This document shows positions 34,782 to 46,188 of a stretch of DNA of 64,000 nt, piece after piece. Origin of the DNA: Sporodiniella umbellata. Its lineage: Eukaryota; Mucoromycota; Mucoromycetes; Mucorales; Rhizopodaceae. Numbering within the stretch: position 1 is the first letter of the stretch; each line of letters starts with the position of its first letter. The DNA is taken from positions 60,780 through 124,779 of the forward strand of contig JAIXMR010000080.1 of NCBI GenBank assembly GCA_025677835.1, written 5' to 3'. The notes under the pieces were generated by a model, which saw only the letters and a program-made list of their open reading frames with translations, was not told where the DNA came from and did not search any database. The position numbers were made by a program, and so were the translations under genes.

Positions 34782-36538
34782 TTAAGAATGAACCAGACTT
34801 TGAATGCCTAATCTTTTCATACGACGACGTTCTTGTACCATTGCCAATACTTTTCTAGCAGATTCTTTTACTTTTTCGCCTTGATCTGACTTTTCTAAAG
34901 GTTTTTCTTGATAAGAATGTCTCTTCTTGATGTCTTCCAACGACTGATGTTCATGGTTTCGATAAGAGAAACGACGGCTGTAGAGTCCAGCTTCTTCTTC
35001 TGGTCTTCTGGGCTGCAATGAGACCGGGCGATGACGTTGGGCGATCGAGCGAGGGTAGGTAGGTTCATTAGATGATTTTCGGGGCTGGATGGGTGGGTCT
35101 GTTTTGGATTCATCTGTATTTCGACGTGGACGGCGCAAGAGACTGTCTACCTTGGCCTTGGTCTCTTCTACGCTACGTCGGTGAGGACGACGCTCTTCGA
35201 TGTGGGTGAGATCGATACTGCGTCTAGCTTCTTCCGAGCTGCGGCGAAGATGGCTGCGAGGCAAGAACGTCGTTTCTTCTATACTCTTGCGAGGAATCCC
35301 ACTGGGTGGGAGAAACCCAGTCTTGTCTGCAAATGGACGGCGTGCTGAATAGTCCAAACTACGTCGGGGTGGACTTGGTTTGTTGCGGGCACTTTCCTCT
35401 CGACGTTCTTCCTCTACACGTCTTTTTTCTTCTTCCTCAGTACGTCTTTTCTGCCTTTCTTCTTCGGTGCGTCTTTTCTGTCTTTCTTCTTGGCTGGCAG
35501 ATCGCATCAGGTGTTGTTGCGCCTGATACTGTTTTTTAGAAAGATGCTTGGCTTCGTTTTGAGCCAAGGGTTCGTTGGAGCTACTGATAGAGTCCTGAGG
35601 ATAGACCTCTTGATGCTTGGGCTTCGATTCGACAGGAGGGTCGTAGTCGCCGTCGTTCGAATGGGACGATGTGCTGGTAGTTGAATTACTGCCGGACTTT
35701 TGAGGTTCGCCCACCTTTCGAAAGTGTTGCAAGAGCAAAGAGAGTCGTTTGAGCTGACGTTCGATATCGCGTTGACATTGCTCGTAGGCTTTGGGATCCA
35801 GCTCTTTGAGTTGTTCAATCAGACCGAGTTCAAAAGAAACGTTTGTTTTGGGTTCTGCATAACATTTCTCAATAGCTGATAGTAACTGACTCTTCTTATC
35901 CATTTTGGAAGGTGGCATGTAAGATCGGCGTTGTTGAAGAATAGACGAAGGCACTCTTCTTAGTTCATTTAATCGTGGGCTATGTTGGTTATATTAGAAT
36001 CCTGGAGAAGGAAAAAAAAAAAAAAAAGAGGCTTTTTTTATCTTTTTTTTTTTTTCTATTTACTTTTCAATTCTCGTTGGTGCTTTACTGGCTAAATCAT
36101 CCATATCGTAATGACCCATAAAGTCTTTCAGGTCACTTTCCACCAAATCAATTGTAGTTCTGTCTGTTAGGAAAATATATATGTATATATAGGGGGAGAG
36201 AGGAGGAATGGTAACGATTAGCCTTGTTTCATTCAATCTGATAGAGATAACTTGCCATGTTTTAAGTCTCTGAATAATAAGACGCTCTCTGGGTAATGGT
36301 GTGTATTGGTGGCTGTATGATGATGGTGATGATGATGATGCTGCTGCTGCTGTTGCTGCTGACCGTGGTATCTGCTATTGGGAGTGGGTGTAACGAGTGC
36401 ACGAGTAAGTTCGTTTAGTTGCTGATCATCGATACTAGAGAGACTGATGACTTGGGAGGAGCCTTCGTTAAGGACACCATCCAAATCAATAATATCATCT
36501 GGATTGTAGGCATAAATTGATTTGCTAAACAGAGACAT
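34782..36538 (-). CDS. Arg/Ser/Glu-rich protein with repeated RRxS sites, unknown function
   Basis: Not recognised. Three exons (36538-36256, 36163-36064, 35979-34782) give 526 aa. Seen: N-terminus MSLFSKSIYAYNPDDIIDLDG, a polyglutamine-polyhistidine run (about residues 60-74), a small exon with DLVESDLKDFMGHYDMDDLA, a helical segment at about 155-200, a long charged coiled region rich in EERQKRR, then at least seven basic sites of the RR(K)xS(x)E type (RRSLD, RKSIEE, RRSSEE, RRSIDL, RRSVEE, RRNTDE, RKSSNE). Such sites suit PKA-like kinases. The first intron seems to use a GC donor (G|GCAAGT), since no GT donor keeps the frame. No catalytic motif. Confidence 0.72.
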
Positions 36539-37141
36539 TTCGTTCAGAGTGCAAAAATAAATAAATAGAGAAAAAGCTGTTATAAATAAAAGAGAAAAAA
36601 AACGAAAATGAAAAAGAAAATATATTTCTCTTCTTTTGCCTCTCCTTTTTTTTTGCTAGCAGTTTTCATCAGATGCACGTCGGAAATTAAATCAGGCCAT
36701 ATCCAGTTTTTTTATTATTTTTATATATAAATTGGAAGCACAAAGATATATTATCTGTTTTGTTTTTGTTTTTGGCGTACGCTGTGTTGATGAGATTATT
36801 ACGAAAAAAGGCTATATAGACTTACTCTTTTACCGGATTTACAAGACGCATATTTAGAAAGGTATGTGCCCTTTATTATTTGTGATGAAACATGTTTGAG
36901 GGTAAACCAAGGCACTTTTTCGTTTCGTTCATACATACTTTGTCTGTGATACTCGAACTTATTAGGTTGTCCCACAATTAAGACAAAATGGTGTGTGTTC
37001 TAAGGATTGTCCTCCCCTCTCTTTTTTTTTTTTCTGTCAAAAGAACGTTTGGCTATTGTTCAGTACCCAATCAGAGATTATGTCCACAGTAATTCCTCCC
37101 TCCCCCTTAATCTTGTCCGCCACCCTTTATTAGCCTCTCTC

Positions 37142-37172
<31 letters not shown>

Positions 37173-37602
37173 TTTTTTGGCTTGTTGTTGTTTTGTATAT
37201 GCGTACTCTTCTAATAAGAACCAGGCCAACATTATTTAAGAGACACAGATAAGGAGACTAGAAAGATCGACAAACCTGAAGCCTATCTTATGGACGTGCC
37301 ATTAAACTCCACTCCTAACGATACACTAACCTGCAAGGGCTCTCTTTGGATACACCTTTTTTTTTTTGCGGGTGTCCCCTCATAAGGTTGCATTTGTCAT
37401 TCACCTAATGCAATGAAAACAGAGCAGCGTGTGAAAGACCATGGCTGGCCCGCGTGATCCTTTGTGTCGTTTAAATTGAAAAAATTATTGTTATTTATTC
37501 GAGGCATATTTGGCTACCTCAACGTCATACAACCCAAAGTAGAAGGATGACAACAATAACAATGCGTGTGCTGTTGTCATACAATCCTTAATTCTAGAGC
37601 TC

Positions 37603-37671
37603 TGTGTGTGTGCGTGTGTGTGTGTGTATGTGTGTGTGTGTGTATGTGTGTGTGTGTGTATGTGTGTGTGT

Positions 37672-37734
<63 letters not shown>
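37603..37734 (+). repeat. (TG)n microsatellite, about 130 bp
   Basis: Nearly pure TG dinucleotides with periodic TATG interruptions (about every 20 bp in the first half) and one CG. It can form Z-DNA and is expected to be highly polymorphic. Confidence 0.97.
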
Positions 37735-38135
37735 CCAAAATATTATTTATTATTTACGCCACCCTTCAGGAGCTCCTTTTCTAAAAGGGAAATTGCAGAC
37801 CTGAGCAATCCAAAAACTTTGTTTGCTCGATCTCTTTGTTTCTCCTGAAATAAAGGGAAACAGTCTAACAAAACGAGGAAACCAAAAGCAGGTACAAGCA
37901 TCAACACAAGCCTCATTCCTCATTACTTTCTTTACAAAAGACCCTTGCTCCTTTCTTGGAACACTACAGTATATTTCCTATTTCTTAAAACCCTGTCTTT
38001 TTTGAGCTGCCGAACAACAAATTCAAATTAGCCGAACAGAATTGGGTAAAAAAAAAAGCACCGGCAATTACATAACAGAAAATAATAAACCGTTGTATTC
38101 AAAAAGACTTTTATAAATGAACTTTGGATTATTTG

Positions 38136-38144
38136 TATAAAAAG
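38136..38144 (+). promoter_or_regulatory. TATA box of the acyl-CoA synthetase gene
   Basis: TATAAAAAG 72 bp before the ATG at 38208, identical in core to the U4 TATA element; a T-rich stretch fills the gap. Confidence 0.5.
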
Positions 38145-38207
38145 GCTTTGGGTTTGTCTTTTTTCATTTTCATTTTTATTTTTACTTTTCTCTCCTAGCT
38201 AGGTAGA

Positions 38208-40125
38208 ATGGTGTGTTATTCAACTTATGAAACTCTAGAAGAGCCCAAGACAAGTGTTATTGAATACCTCTTTAGCAATCCCTACAATACACCCAAAGAT
38301 AGACCTCTTTTGATTGATGCTTTGGATCCAAAAAAATTCATTACTTTTGAACAACTCAGAGATCTTGTTTTGCAATTTGCTGCTGCTCTTCAAGATTTAT
38401 ATGACTTTCAGACAGATGATGTGTTGGCACTTTATGCCATTAACCATTACAACTACTCTATTCCCTTATTCGGTGCTATAGCTGCAGGTAAACTTTTCTC
38501 TCTTCAAGAAAAAGCCTGATTTAGTATTGGGCGATTCTAATTTGTATCTTTATAGGTGGCGCTGTATCTCCTGCCAACCCAAATTACAATGTGGAAGAGC
38601 TGGCCTATCAACTGAAACAATCCAATGCAAAGGTTTTGGTCTGCGATGGTACCAACATCGACAATGCTCTATTGGCTGCTAAGAAAGTGGGTATTCTACG
38701 AGAAAACATTTTTCTTTTCGGTGACCAAACCATCCAAGGCATCCCACCTTTCACCCAAGCTCTCTTGCAGCACACACGTCGCGCTCCTATCATTCGCCTG
38801 TCTTATAAAGAGGCTCAACAAAAAGTAGCCTACCTCTGCTTTTCTTCTGGAACCACTGGCAAAAGCAAAGGCGTCATGACTACGTAAAGCTTTTTTTTTT
38901 TTAAAGAAAAAGAAAAAAACAAAGCTGGCATCTATAGACTGATCACTCTTTTATCTTAGTCATGCCAATGCAACTGCCACAAATTTGCATTATATTCATA
39001 CAGAGAAGCCCGGTTTTAAAGAAAATGATGAGAGGATAATTAACGTTCTTCCACTGTTTCATATCTTTGGTCTGATGTCTTCCCTTCATTCAGCTTTTAT
39101 CTTAGGAATCCCAGTCTATTTCTTACCTCGATTTGACTTGACCTTGTTTTGTAAGACGATAGAACATTTCAAAATCACCTATGCCTTTTTGATTCCCGCC
39201 ATCTATCTGGCGATGATCAAAAACCCTTTGGTAAGCAAATATGATCTGAGCAGTCTCCGTTTGACACTTTCCGGTGCTGCTCCTCTCAGTTCAGATCTTG
39301 TGCAAGCCACCAAAGCGCGTTTTCCTCATATGCTGATCAAACAAGCCTATGGTTTAACCGAAACATCTCCTTGTGTTATGATCGAACCGACAGAACGTAT
39401 CAAAATGGGCTCTGTCGGTCTCTTGTTACCTAATCTAGTTGCTAAAGTAATCGATGATGATGGTCAAGGTACATATATATATATATATAAATGAATTTTC
39501 TTTCAATCTCTAAATCAACCTTCTTTAGAGGTACCCCAGGGAGAACGAGGGGAACTATGTATCAAAGGCTCAAATATCATGAAAGGCTATATTCATAATC
39601 AACAAGCAACGGATCAATGTATCGATGCCGAAGGTTATTTCCATACCGGTGACATTGTCACAGTCGATGAAGATCAGCACTTTTTTATTGTCGATCGTAA
39701 AAAAGAACTGATAAAGTATAAGGGTTTCCAAGTTCCTCCTGCTGAACTTGAAGGTATCTTGGTAAGAAAAACCGTCTCTCTCTCTCTCTCTTTCTCTCTT
39801 ATCTTCCCACCTACAAAAACTGATCTCCCTGTATATATAGGTTCGATTACCCATGGTAAACGATTGTGCTGTTATTGGTGTCTATGATGAGACACAGGCA
39901 ACGGAAATTCCAAGAGCCTATATTGCTTTAAAAGCAGACACCGCACCTACTCAAAAACTAGCTAATGAAATTACAAAATACGTAGCAGATCAAGTCGTAG
40001 CCCACAAACAAATTCGGAGTCTTCGTTTTGTCAATTCGATTCCTAGAAGTTCTTCTGGAAAAATCTTGCGTAGAGTTCTTCGGGATCAATCCATTGATGA
40101 AAACAGAATCAGGAATAGGCTGTAA
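38208..40125 (+). CDS. 4-coumarate-CoA ligase-like acyl-CoA synthetase
   Basis: AMP-forming ligase that activates a carboxylic acid and transfers it to CoA. Five exons (38208..38487, 38556..38883, 38960..39468, 39529..39761, 39841..40125) give 544 aa. Seen: P-loop-like A3 motif [24 protein letters not shown]5 [10 protein letters not shown]7 YFHTGD, A8 [20 protein letters not shown], and A10 [11 protein letters not shown]. These are the 4CL/firefly-luciferase subgroup signatures. The C-terminus is NRL, only loosely like a PTS1 peroxisomal signal, so location is uncertain. The substrate could be a medium-chain or aromatic acid. It ends 86 bp from a convergent MFS transporter. Confidence 0.93.
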
Positions 40126-40211
40126 TTAATTTTTTTTTATTATTGTCAAGTAAGGTTTATGATATATGAATAATAAAATATACAATAAAGAAAAGTGGTT
40201 CTTTTTTTTTC

Positions 40212-42403
40212 TTATGGTCTTTTGGTAACGTCTGCTACAGGCTCTTCGGGTACGATTTCTACCACACTGTCTCCTGAACCATCATGCTTTTGTGGGACGG
40301 CGGTTTCTTTTGGATCTTTTGATTGATCCTTCTTGATATGTTTACGAACTGAATGATGCTTGACAAAGAAAGAGGCAACAAGACCCAGACCGGCCATAGC
40401 AATCAAAACATACCAGATCAAACGAATACCTTCCACATAAATATGAAGTGTGATGGCCTTATAGGCCTCGGGTAGGCCATGGTTGACATATTCAGAAGAA
40501 TCTAAAATCCTGGCTGCCTCCTCAGCTGGCAGCACTTTAAACAATTCTTGGGTCAGGTGAGAATTCAAAATAGCAGAGGAAATAGCCACTCCCAGAGCAC
40601 CTCCTAAAATACGTGCAAAGTTACCAAGACCTGTTACAACTGCAATATCTCTTATTTCTACAGAGGCTTGAAGCGCCATAAATGTAGAGGCAAATAAACA
40701 GCCAAGAGATCCAGCTCCAAGCATGGTGATACCATAGATTTCTAAGAATAAAAAAAAAAAGAATAATTTTTTTTTTAAAAAACAGCTCAGTGATAGGTTT
40801 GAAGTCAATTTCTTACCAGAGAAAGGGGTTGTTTCATCATATAAGCTTGTTAATCCAATCCAGAGAGTCAAGAGAAGCATACCGGTACAGATCATAGGTC
40901 GATAGACACCTGTCTTTGAAATTGTAAGGCCTATACAGGTAGAAATAGTACAGAGCACGAGTTGCATGGGAATAAGTCGAATACCAGACCACATGGCACT
41001 ATCATTCCGTACGACTTGGAAATAAACTGGCAAATAATAAACAGCAGCAAAGAAACACATTCCAAACAGCCAGTTAACAGTCAGAACACTAACCACTGAT
41101 CGATTTCTGAATAGTCTGGGCGGCATCAAGGGCTCCTTGGCAAACTTCTTTTCAACCCACACCAACACGCCTACCAAAAGAATGGAAAGCACCAAAGGTA
41201 CAATGACCGCGGCAGACTTCCAAGGAAACGTCTGGCCACCAAAATTAAGCGCCAATAAAAACAAGGTCGAGAAAGCCAACACAATGACAGTACCCAGATA
41301 ATCCACACGCTTTAACTTTTCAGATAGCTTACCATGAGGCGTAGGCAGTCTCAAATAATAAAGCAGAATAGGTACAGCAATAGCCCCAATAGGGAGACTA
41401 GATGTGGGAAAACAGGATGAAAAACTGTTTGCTGTCAAGTATGGGGTTTTTGTCTTACTTGATATAAAAGTTCCATCGCCAGGTTACATAATCAGTGAAA
41501 GAACCCTAGAGAGAAAAAGTTTTAGACACAGTTGTATACAAAACACACAAGAAAACTTTACACCAATCAAAGGGCCAAATACACTCGATAAGGCAAATAC
41601 AGCATTGATCACTCTATCAGATTAAACCGTTCAGATTAGCGTATTACATACAAACAAATACAAAGAGTACCCTTGATAACTTCCTCTTTTTTCCAATGGG
41701 ATAATGTCAGAAATAATGATAAACACCTAGCTCTCTATCAATACGCATGCGCTTTTTAAACCCATTCTTACCATGGATTGAATACCGGCAGCACCAATTC
41801 CCGCAATAGCTCTTGCTACAATCAACATAATAATAGACTACCAACAAATCGGGTTAACTTTATCCCCTTTTTTCTTGTATATATATTATTTGTTACATTG
41901 GCTGCACCACATAATACAGATCCAAACAAAAATATGCCAATGCCAAACATAAGAATCCATTTACGGCCGAAAATATCTGAGAATTTGGCGAATAGAGGTT
42001 CTAGTGTAAAAAAAAAAAAAATAGATATATACATAAGCGATAGGTAAACTATATCACAATCCTATTTACGAAATGCATCGAATGTCAAAATGTAAGCTGT
42101 AGCTACCCAGGATACAATAGAGACCTGGTTGAATTCTGATCCAATCTTAGGTAAAGCAGTGGCTATAATTGTACTAAGAGAGCATAAATATCCAAAACTT
42201 CTCTCTCTACTCTCTTACCTATCCAAAGCTGCTAAAAACAAAGAGACCTGAAGACCAATAAAAGTCATTACAAGACGTGTTTTGTTGTTTTTGTAGTTTT
42301 CCATTGCTGTTTCATGATCACCCGATTTTTCGGAGATAGGAGTAGGATCTACCGTTGAATCAGATATCGATGATACATTGGTGCTGGATGAGGTTTTGGT
42401 CAT
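40212..42403 (-). CDS. MFS drug:H+ antiporter, DHA2 (14-TMS) family
   Basis: Plasma-membrane or vacuolar exporter of drugs or metabolites. Nine exons (42403-42219, 42173-42070, 42000-41897, 41837-41772, 41726-41671, 41613-41562, 41505-41459, 41397-40817, 40741-40212) give 574 aa with phases consistent. Seen: hydrophilic N-terminus, LAALD-STIIATALPKIGSEFN (DHA2 motif D1), motif A-like FAKFSDIFGRKWI, RAIAGIGAAGIQSM (motif B), [37 protein letters not shown] (motif C region), about 14 hydrophobic helices and a charged cytosolic tail. DHA2 members include azole and basic-amino-acid exporters; the substrate is unknown. Confidence 0.92.
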
Positions 42404-43046
42404 ATTCTGCTTTCTGCTTTCTTTTTAGAGCCTTGAAAATCAACAAAAAAAAAAAAAGAGAAAGGAACAAAACACAAAGAGGAAGAAAAAAGCTCACAGG
42501 GAACAGTCAATTCACTTTTATAGCAAAATACATCTCCGCCCAGTTCTACAAACGATCTCAGTTTGTGTCATCTGTAGTCAAATGTTAACGCAACTCGAAA
42601 AACGCTTTATTGAAAAGTGAATTACAAGAGAGGAGCAAAATTAGATGAGAATCAATTGATTTCTTTCTGCTTTAGTTTCATGAAGAGTACCTGATTTACT
42701 TTCTTTTTTTTTTTTTTTTTTTGCCCCAAAAACTACTGGCAAACAATTGGCTTGCTGGTTTTCTTTTACCCAAAAAAAAAAAATTTCTAGGCTGAGCTCC
42801 AAAAAAATTTACCCATTTTAGATAAAAAAGCATAGTCGAGACCTTATAAAAAGCACAAAATAACTTTAAATATTCAGCATCGGCCAATGACCCGCGCTCA
42901 ATAAAGGTGACTTTTTCCTGTGTATTTACGTCTTTCTTTTTATCTGAATGTATCATTTGCAGAAACAGTTTATCAAAAAATACGCTATACCTTCTCTTTC
43001 TTTTTTTTTCTGTTGACTTTTTTTTTTGTTTTGAAGTGTATATACA
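42404..43046. promoter_or_regulatory. Divergent spacer between MFS and KCTD genes
   Basis: 643 bp with several A and T runs (42442-42455, 42701-42722). No gene seen. Both promoters lie here. Confidence 0.45.
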
Positions 43047-43652
43047 ATGCAAGATATTTCTTATAAGCTTAACGTTGGTGGAACCTCCTTTAGAACATTT
43101 AAATCCACATTATCTTCTTCAGGATTCTTCTCAAGCCTATTGGTTAGAGACGACTTGGTACTCAACGAACAAGGAGAAGTGTTTGTCGACAGAAACGGCG
43201 CACTTTTTGAGCCTATACTTGATTTCTTGAGAACAGACCAAATTACTGTAACCGACAGCGTACATTGTCTTCGACTAAAAAAAGAGGCTGAATTCTACGC
43301 TATTCCTGCACTCATAACCAGGCTTGACAATGCTGTACATCCTGAAAACTTTCCGTATTCCCTGATAGAGCTATCCAAACTCGAGGCTTATTTCTCTGTT
43401 GATTATGAAGAAAAAGCCTTTTATATAAAACCTGTTCAGTGCGAAGTCATTGCAATGCTAAAGTATGTAAAAAAGGTCTATGTATGCCCTCGCAATATTT
43501 GTATTCATAACAATGCAAACCAATGTGGCCAAAAGTGTAGAAGAAGACATGATCCCAATGCTCACGGACCAAGGTTCATAGACGTCACTATGGTCTTGGT
43601 AGCAACTAAACACTTTGCTGGAACTTTTAGCCCTCTGAGCTATATTATGTGA
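43047..43652 (+). CDS. BTB/POZ (T1/KCTD-type) domain protein
   Basis: A single exon encodes 201 aa. Seen: KLNVGGTSFRTFKSTL, LLVRDDLVLNEQGEVFVDRNGALFEPILDFLRT and LRLKKEAEFYAIPAL, the potassium-channel-tetramerisation BTB fold (residues 5-105). The second half carries a short Cys/His set (CPRNICIHNNANQCGQKCRRRH) that could bind metal, then a hydrophobic end. Known: KCTD proteins are often Cullin3 adaptors or oligomerisation modules, with no channel in the protein. Partner unknown. Confidence 0.88.
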   Translation: MQDISYKLNVGGTSFRTFKSTLSSSGFFSSLLVRDDLVLNEQGEVFVDRNGALFEPILDFLRTDQITVTDSVHCLRLKKEAEFYAIPALITRLDNAVHPENFPYSLIELSKLEAYFSVDYEEKAFYIKPVQCEVIAMLKYVKKVYVCPRNICIHNNANQCGQKCRRRHDPNAHGPRFIDVTMVLVATKHFAGTFSPLSYIM

Positions 43653-43780
43653 GCCCATCTGTTTTATCAATCAATAAATCTGCTCTTTAATCAACTAGTT
43701 TTCACTGATACAATTGTGTTTGTTTATCAAACAAGAAATTGGTATACATATATATATATATACACCAGAGACCAGACTAT

Positions 43781-44692
43781 TTATTTTTTCTTTTTGTTTT
43801 GATTGGCCTTTTGTTTGACAAAACCTTGCTCTTCTAAAGCAGTACGCGCTATATTGTTGATGTCCTTGAAGCGGTCAGGGCCCAAGTGAATGCCGCCGAA
43901 CCATCGACTTACAACCACCACTACATTTTCGACCTGTAATATTTGCATCAAGTGTAACAATCGGCCGCCTGCAGCCGTTTCTCCATCGTCGTCGTTGTCT
44001 TGTAACACCGCCCCATCTGTCAGAGCAATACGATAGGCCATGATGTTATGCGTCGCTTTGGCAATTTTTTTGTTCTGTAGCAACTGGCCCAATACAGCAT
44101 TCACTTGGGCAACCGATACTACCTTAGCCACGTGGGCCACAAAAACAGACTTGCGATCCAATAAAGGCTCGCTTGAAAAAATCTCAGGTACCTCTTCCGC
44201 CATAGGTCCCTTTAGCCCGTTGACTTTGGGCCGATCATATATTTCGCTGCTGATCTCTATGGCTTCAGTTTGTGTGCTCAACACTTCTATTTCTTCATCA
44301 CTCTTTTGCTCTTCCTCTTTTTGGTTTTCAGCCAATGGGATATGCTCCTCCACATAATCTTTTAACCAGTCTATCCATTCAAACAAAACCACTTGTCCAG
44401 GTGTAAACAGGGAATGAAACCCTTGGTCAATACTTTCCAGAAGCTCTTTGTCGATTTTTTTCGCTCCACAGTAAACAGAATGAACTTGATAGACGGGCAT
44501 TGTCTGGGGATAGTTCGGCGGTAAATAAAAGGTCAATGTCAACGTCCTGGGTGATTTGACATCCTGATCAGTATCCAAATTAAGTGTAAAAGTATAGGCA
44601 TTAGCCGATAGTGAGTCCTGTTTAAAATCATCTGTAAAAATAGCTTCAAGTGCTTCTAACTCCTCTTGTTGTTGTGCTAAATCACTTTCCAT
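43781..44692 (-). CDS. YIH1: IMPACT/YIH1 family (RWD + UPF0029)
   Basis: Translation-stress regulator that competes with Gcn2 for Gcn1 and so restrains the amino-acid-starvation response. A single exon, 303 aa, full length for fungal Yih1. Seen: RWD domain at residues 1-115 (QEELEALEAIFTDDF, TLTFYLPPNYPQTMPVYQV), an acidic linker, and the ancient IMPACT domain at about 180-290 (DRKSVFVAHVAKV, THNIMAYRIA, DNDDDGETAAGGRLLHLMQ, VVVVVSRWFGGIHLGPDRFKDI). Ends in a Lys-rich tail. Confidence 0.95.
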   Translation of the reverse strand: MESDLAQQQEELEALEAIFTDDFKQDSLSANAYTFTLNLDTDQDVKSPRTLTLTFYLPPNYPQTMPVYQVHSVYCGAKKIDKELLESIDQGFHSLFTPGQVVLFEWIDWLKDYVEEHIPLAENQKEEEQKSDEEIEVLSTQTEAIEISSEIYDRPKVNGLKGPMAEEVPEIFSSEPLLDRKSVFVAHVAKVVSVAQVNAVLGQLLQNKKIAKATHNIMAYRIALTDGAVLQDNDDDGETAAGGRLLHLMQILQVENVVVVVSRWFGGIHLGPDRFKDINNIARTALEEQGFVKQKANQNKKKK

Positions 44693-44956
44693 TATAAAAA
44701 GTATATATTAAAAAAAAAAGGCAGAAAAATGAAAAGTCACCTGACTTGTTTGTAACCTTTTTTTTTTTTTTTTTGAAAAAAACACAAAACAAAAAAATCA
44801 ACAGTAGCGTTTTTATGGATAAAATGCGAAATGAAGTAGTATATATGTCAGTTTACAGAAAACAAAGGCAAAAAAAAAAAAAGAGGGGAAAAGCACAATA
44901 ATGATTACACACGCGCGCGTGTGTGTGTGTGCAGAACAAGAAAACTCTTATATTCT

Positions 44957-45960
44957 TTATGGTTTCCTAGTGATCAATAAAACAAGAAATAAAATTATAA
45001 ATAAATGTAAAATACCTTTTAGCTTGAGACCCAATGTTTGTATGGATCGGGCTCATTGGATAAAACTCGGGAAAAAAAGTAGAAGGTGAAGGCAGATTTT
45101 GGGCATAAAGAGAAGGCAGCTATAAACAAAGGTAAATACTTTTTTTCTGAAAGGAAAAGCAAAGATTCAATAAGAATTACTATCTGCTGTTCCTCATGTG
45201 GAATCGACACATTCAATCGTGGTCTCTTATCTGGTTCTGACTTTGGAGAATGATCTGAAGAGGAGTTGTCCAGCGGTGGTGTTTTTTGGTCGTACAAAAC
45301 CTCATGCATGATTGATGTGGCTGGATTACCTTGTCTGTGCCCATGTGAGTTCTAGATTATGCAATTGTAGTGTTTTTTTTTTTTTAGTCTTCTGCAATTT
45401 CTTTCATGGCTCTCTTACTTGAAAATATACCAGCGGCTGGCAAACTTCAAGTAAAGGAGGATAGTAAGGTTGGGTCGGGACTAGAATAGGTTGAGTTAAG
45501 CCGGGAGCGCTTTCTGGCTCTTGGCTAGTTTCCTCTTTCTTGATCTTTATAAACTATCAAAAATATTGAAAGAAAAAATGAGCATTCTGCTACCTAAAAA
45601 ACAAACCCACGTCTTTATTTGTTATCTCTTCTTTTGTCTCGCTCGTCTAAATTACGATAAAATAAAATAGGAGAGGGGCTGAGTAATTAAGTACACACCA
45701 TTATTATTATTATTATTATTGTTATTGTTATTATTACTGTTATTATTTACTCTATATCTAGCCAGTAGTGAGTCCATATCAGAACTAGAATATTGAATAG
45801 ATTTACCCTTTGGTGGCATTATCACTAAAGCTACTTCACAATTGCATAACACGCTTAATTCATATGCTTTTTTCATCAGGCCTTGTTTCCTTTTAAGAAA
45901 TGTCACCTGTCGGTTGCGGCCGTCTTTAATAGGTTGTATCTGAATTTTTTTGCGGCCCAT
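44957..45960 (-). CDS. MADS-box transcription factor, MEF2/Rlm1 type
   Basis: DNA-binding regulator of the SRF/MEF2 class. Exons 45960-45697, 45646-45611, 45553-45419, 45351-45181 and 45119-about 44967 join in frame to about 250 aa. Seen: [48 protein letters not shown] broken here only for description, i.e. a full type-II MADS box in residues 1-57, then a MEF2-like extension ([12 protein letters not shown]). A polyasparagine run of about 12 residues follows. Downstream is Pro/Gln-rich, as in activation domains. In Rlm1 this class is driven by the cell-wall integrity MAP kinase. The C-terminus is uncertain: reading straight on stops at 44967, while a small extra intron would stop at 44957. Confidence 0.85.
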
Positions 45961-46188
45961 ATTAGATTGTTGGCGAAGATGAAAATTAAAGTAAAAAAAA
46001 ATAACAAAAGGGTCTTTGGGTGTTATTTTTAGAAGAGAGAGAAAAAGGGAGAGAAAAAGGAAAAGATCGCTCCCTTTTCTTGTTCGCCCTTGGCTTGATT
46101 AAACATCAACCACGAAACAAACGAAATTCTAAGGTGTTCCGTACAAATATTTTGTATCTCATTTATTGAAGGATTCTAGAACTCCGTT

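Larger units (their letters stand above)
36539..38207. other. Intergenic, 1.67 kb, repeat-rich
   Basis: Lies between divergent genes. It contains several poly(T) runs, including a long one at about 37150-37178, and a large TG microsatellite (listed separately). Apparent open frames here are translations of repeats. No RNA gene was recognised. Confidence 0.6.

Noticed and set aside
37566..37848. Cys/Val-rich open frames in the TG repeat
   Set aside because: They are simply translations of the dinucleotide repeat in three frames.
40117..40125. C-terminal NRL of the CoA ligase as a peroxisomal PTS1 signal
   Set aside because: It lacks the small residue at position -3; at best a weak variant, so no location was assigned.
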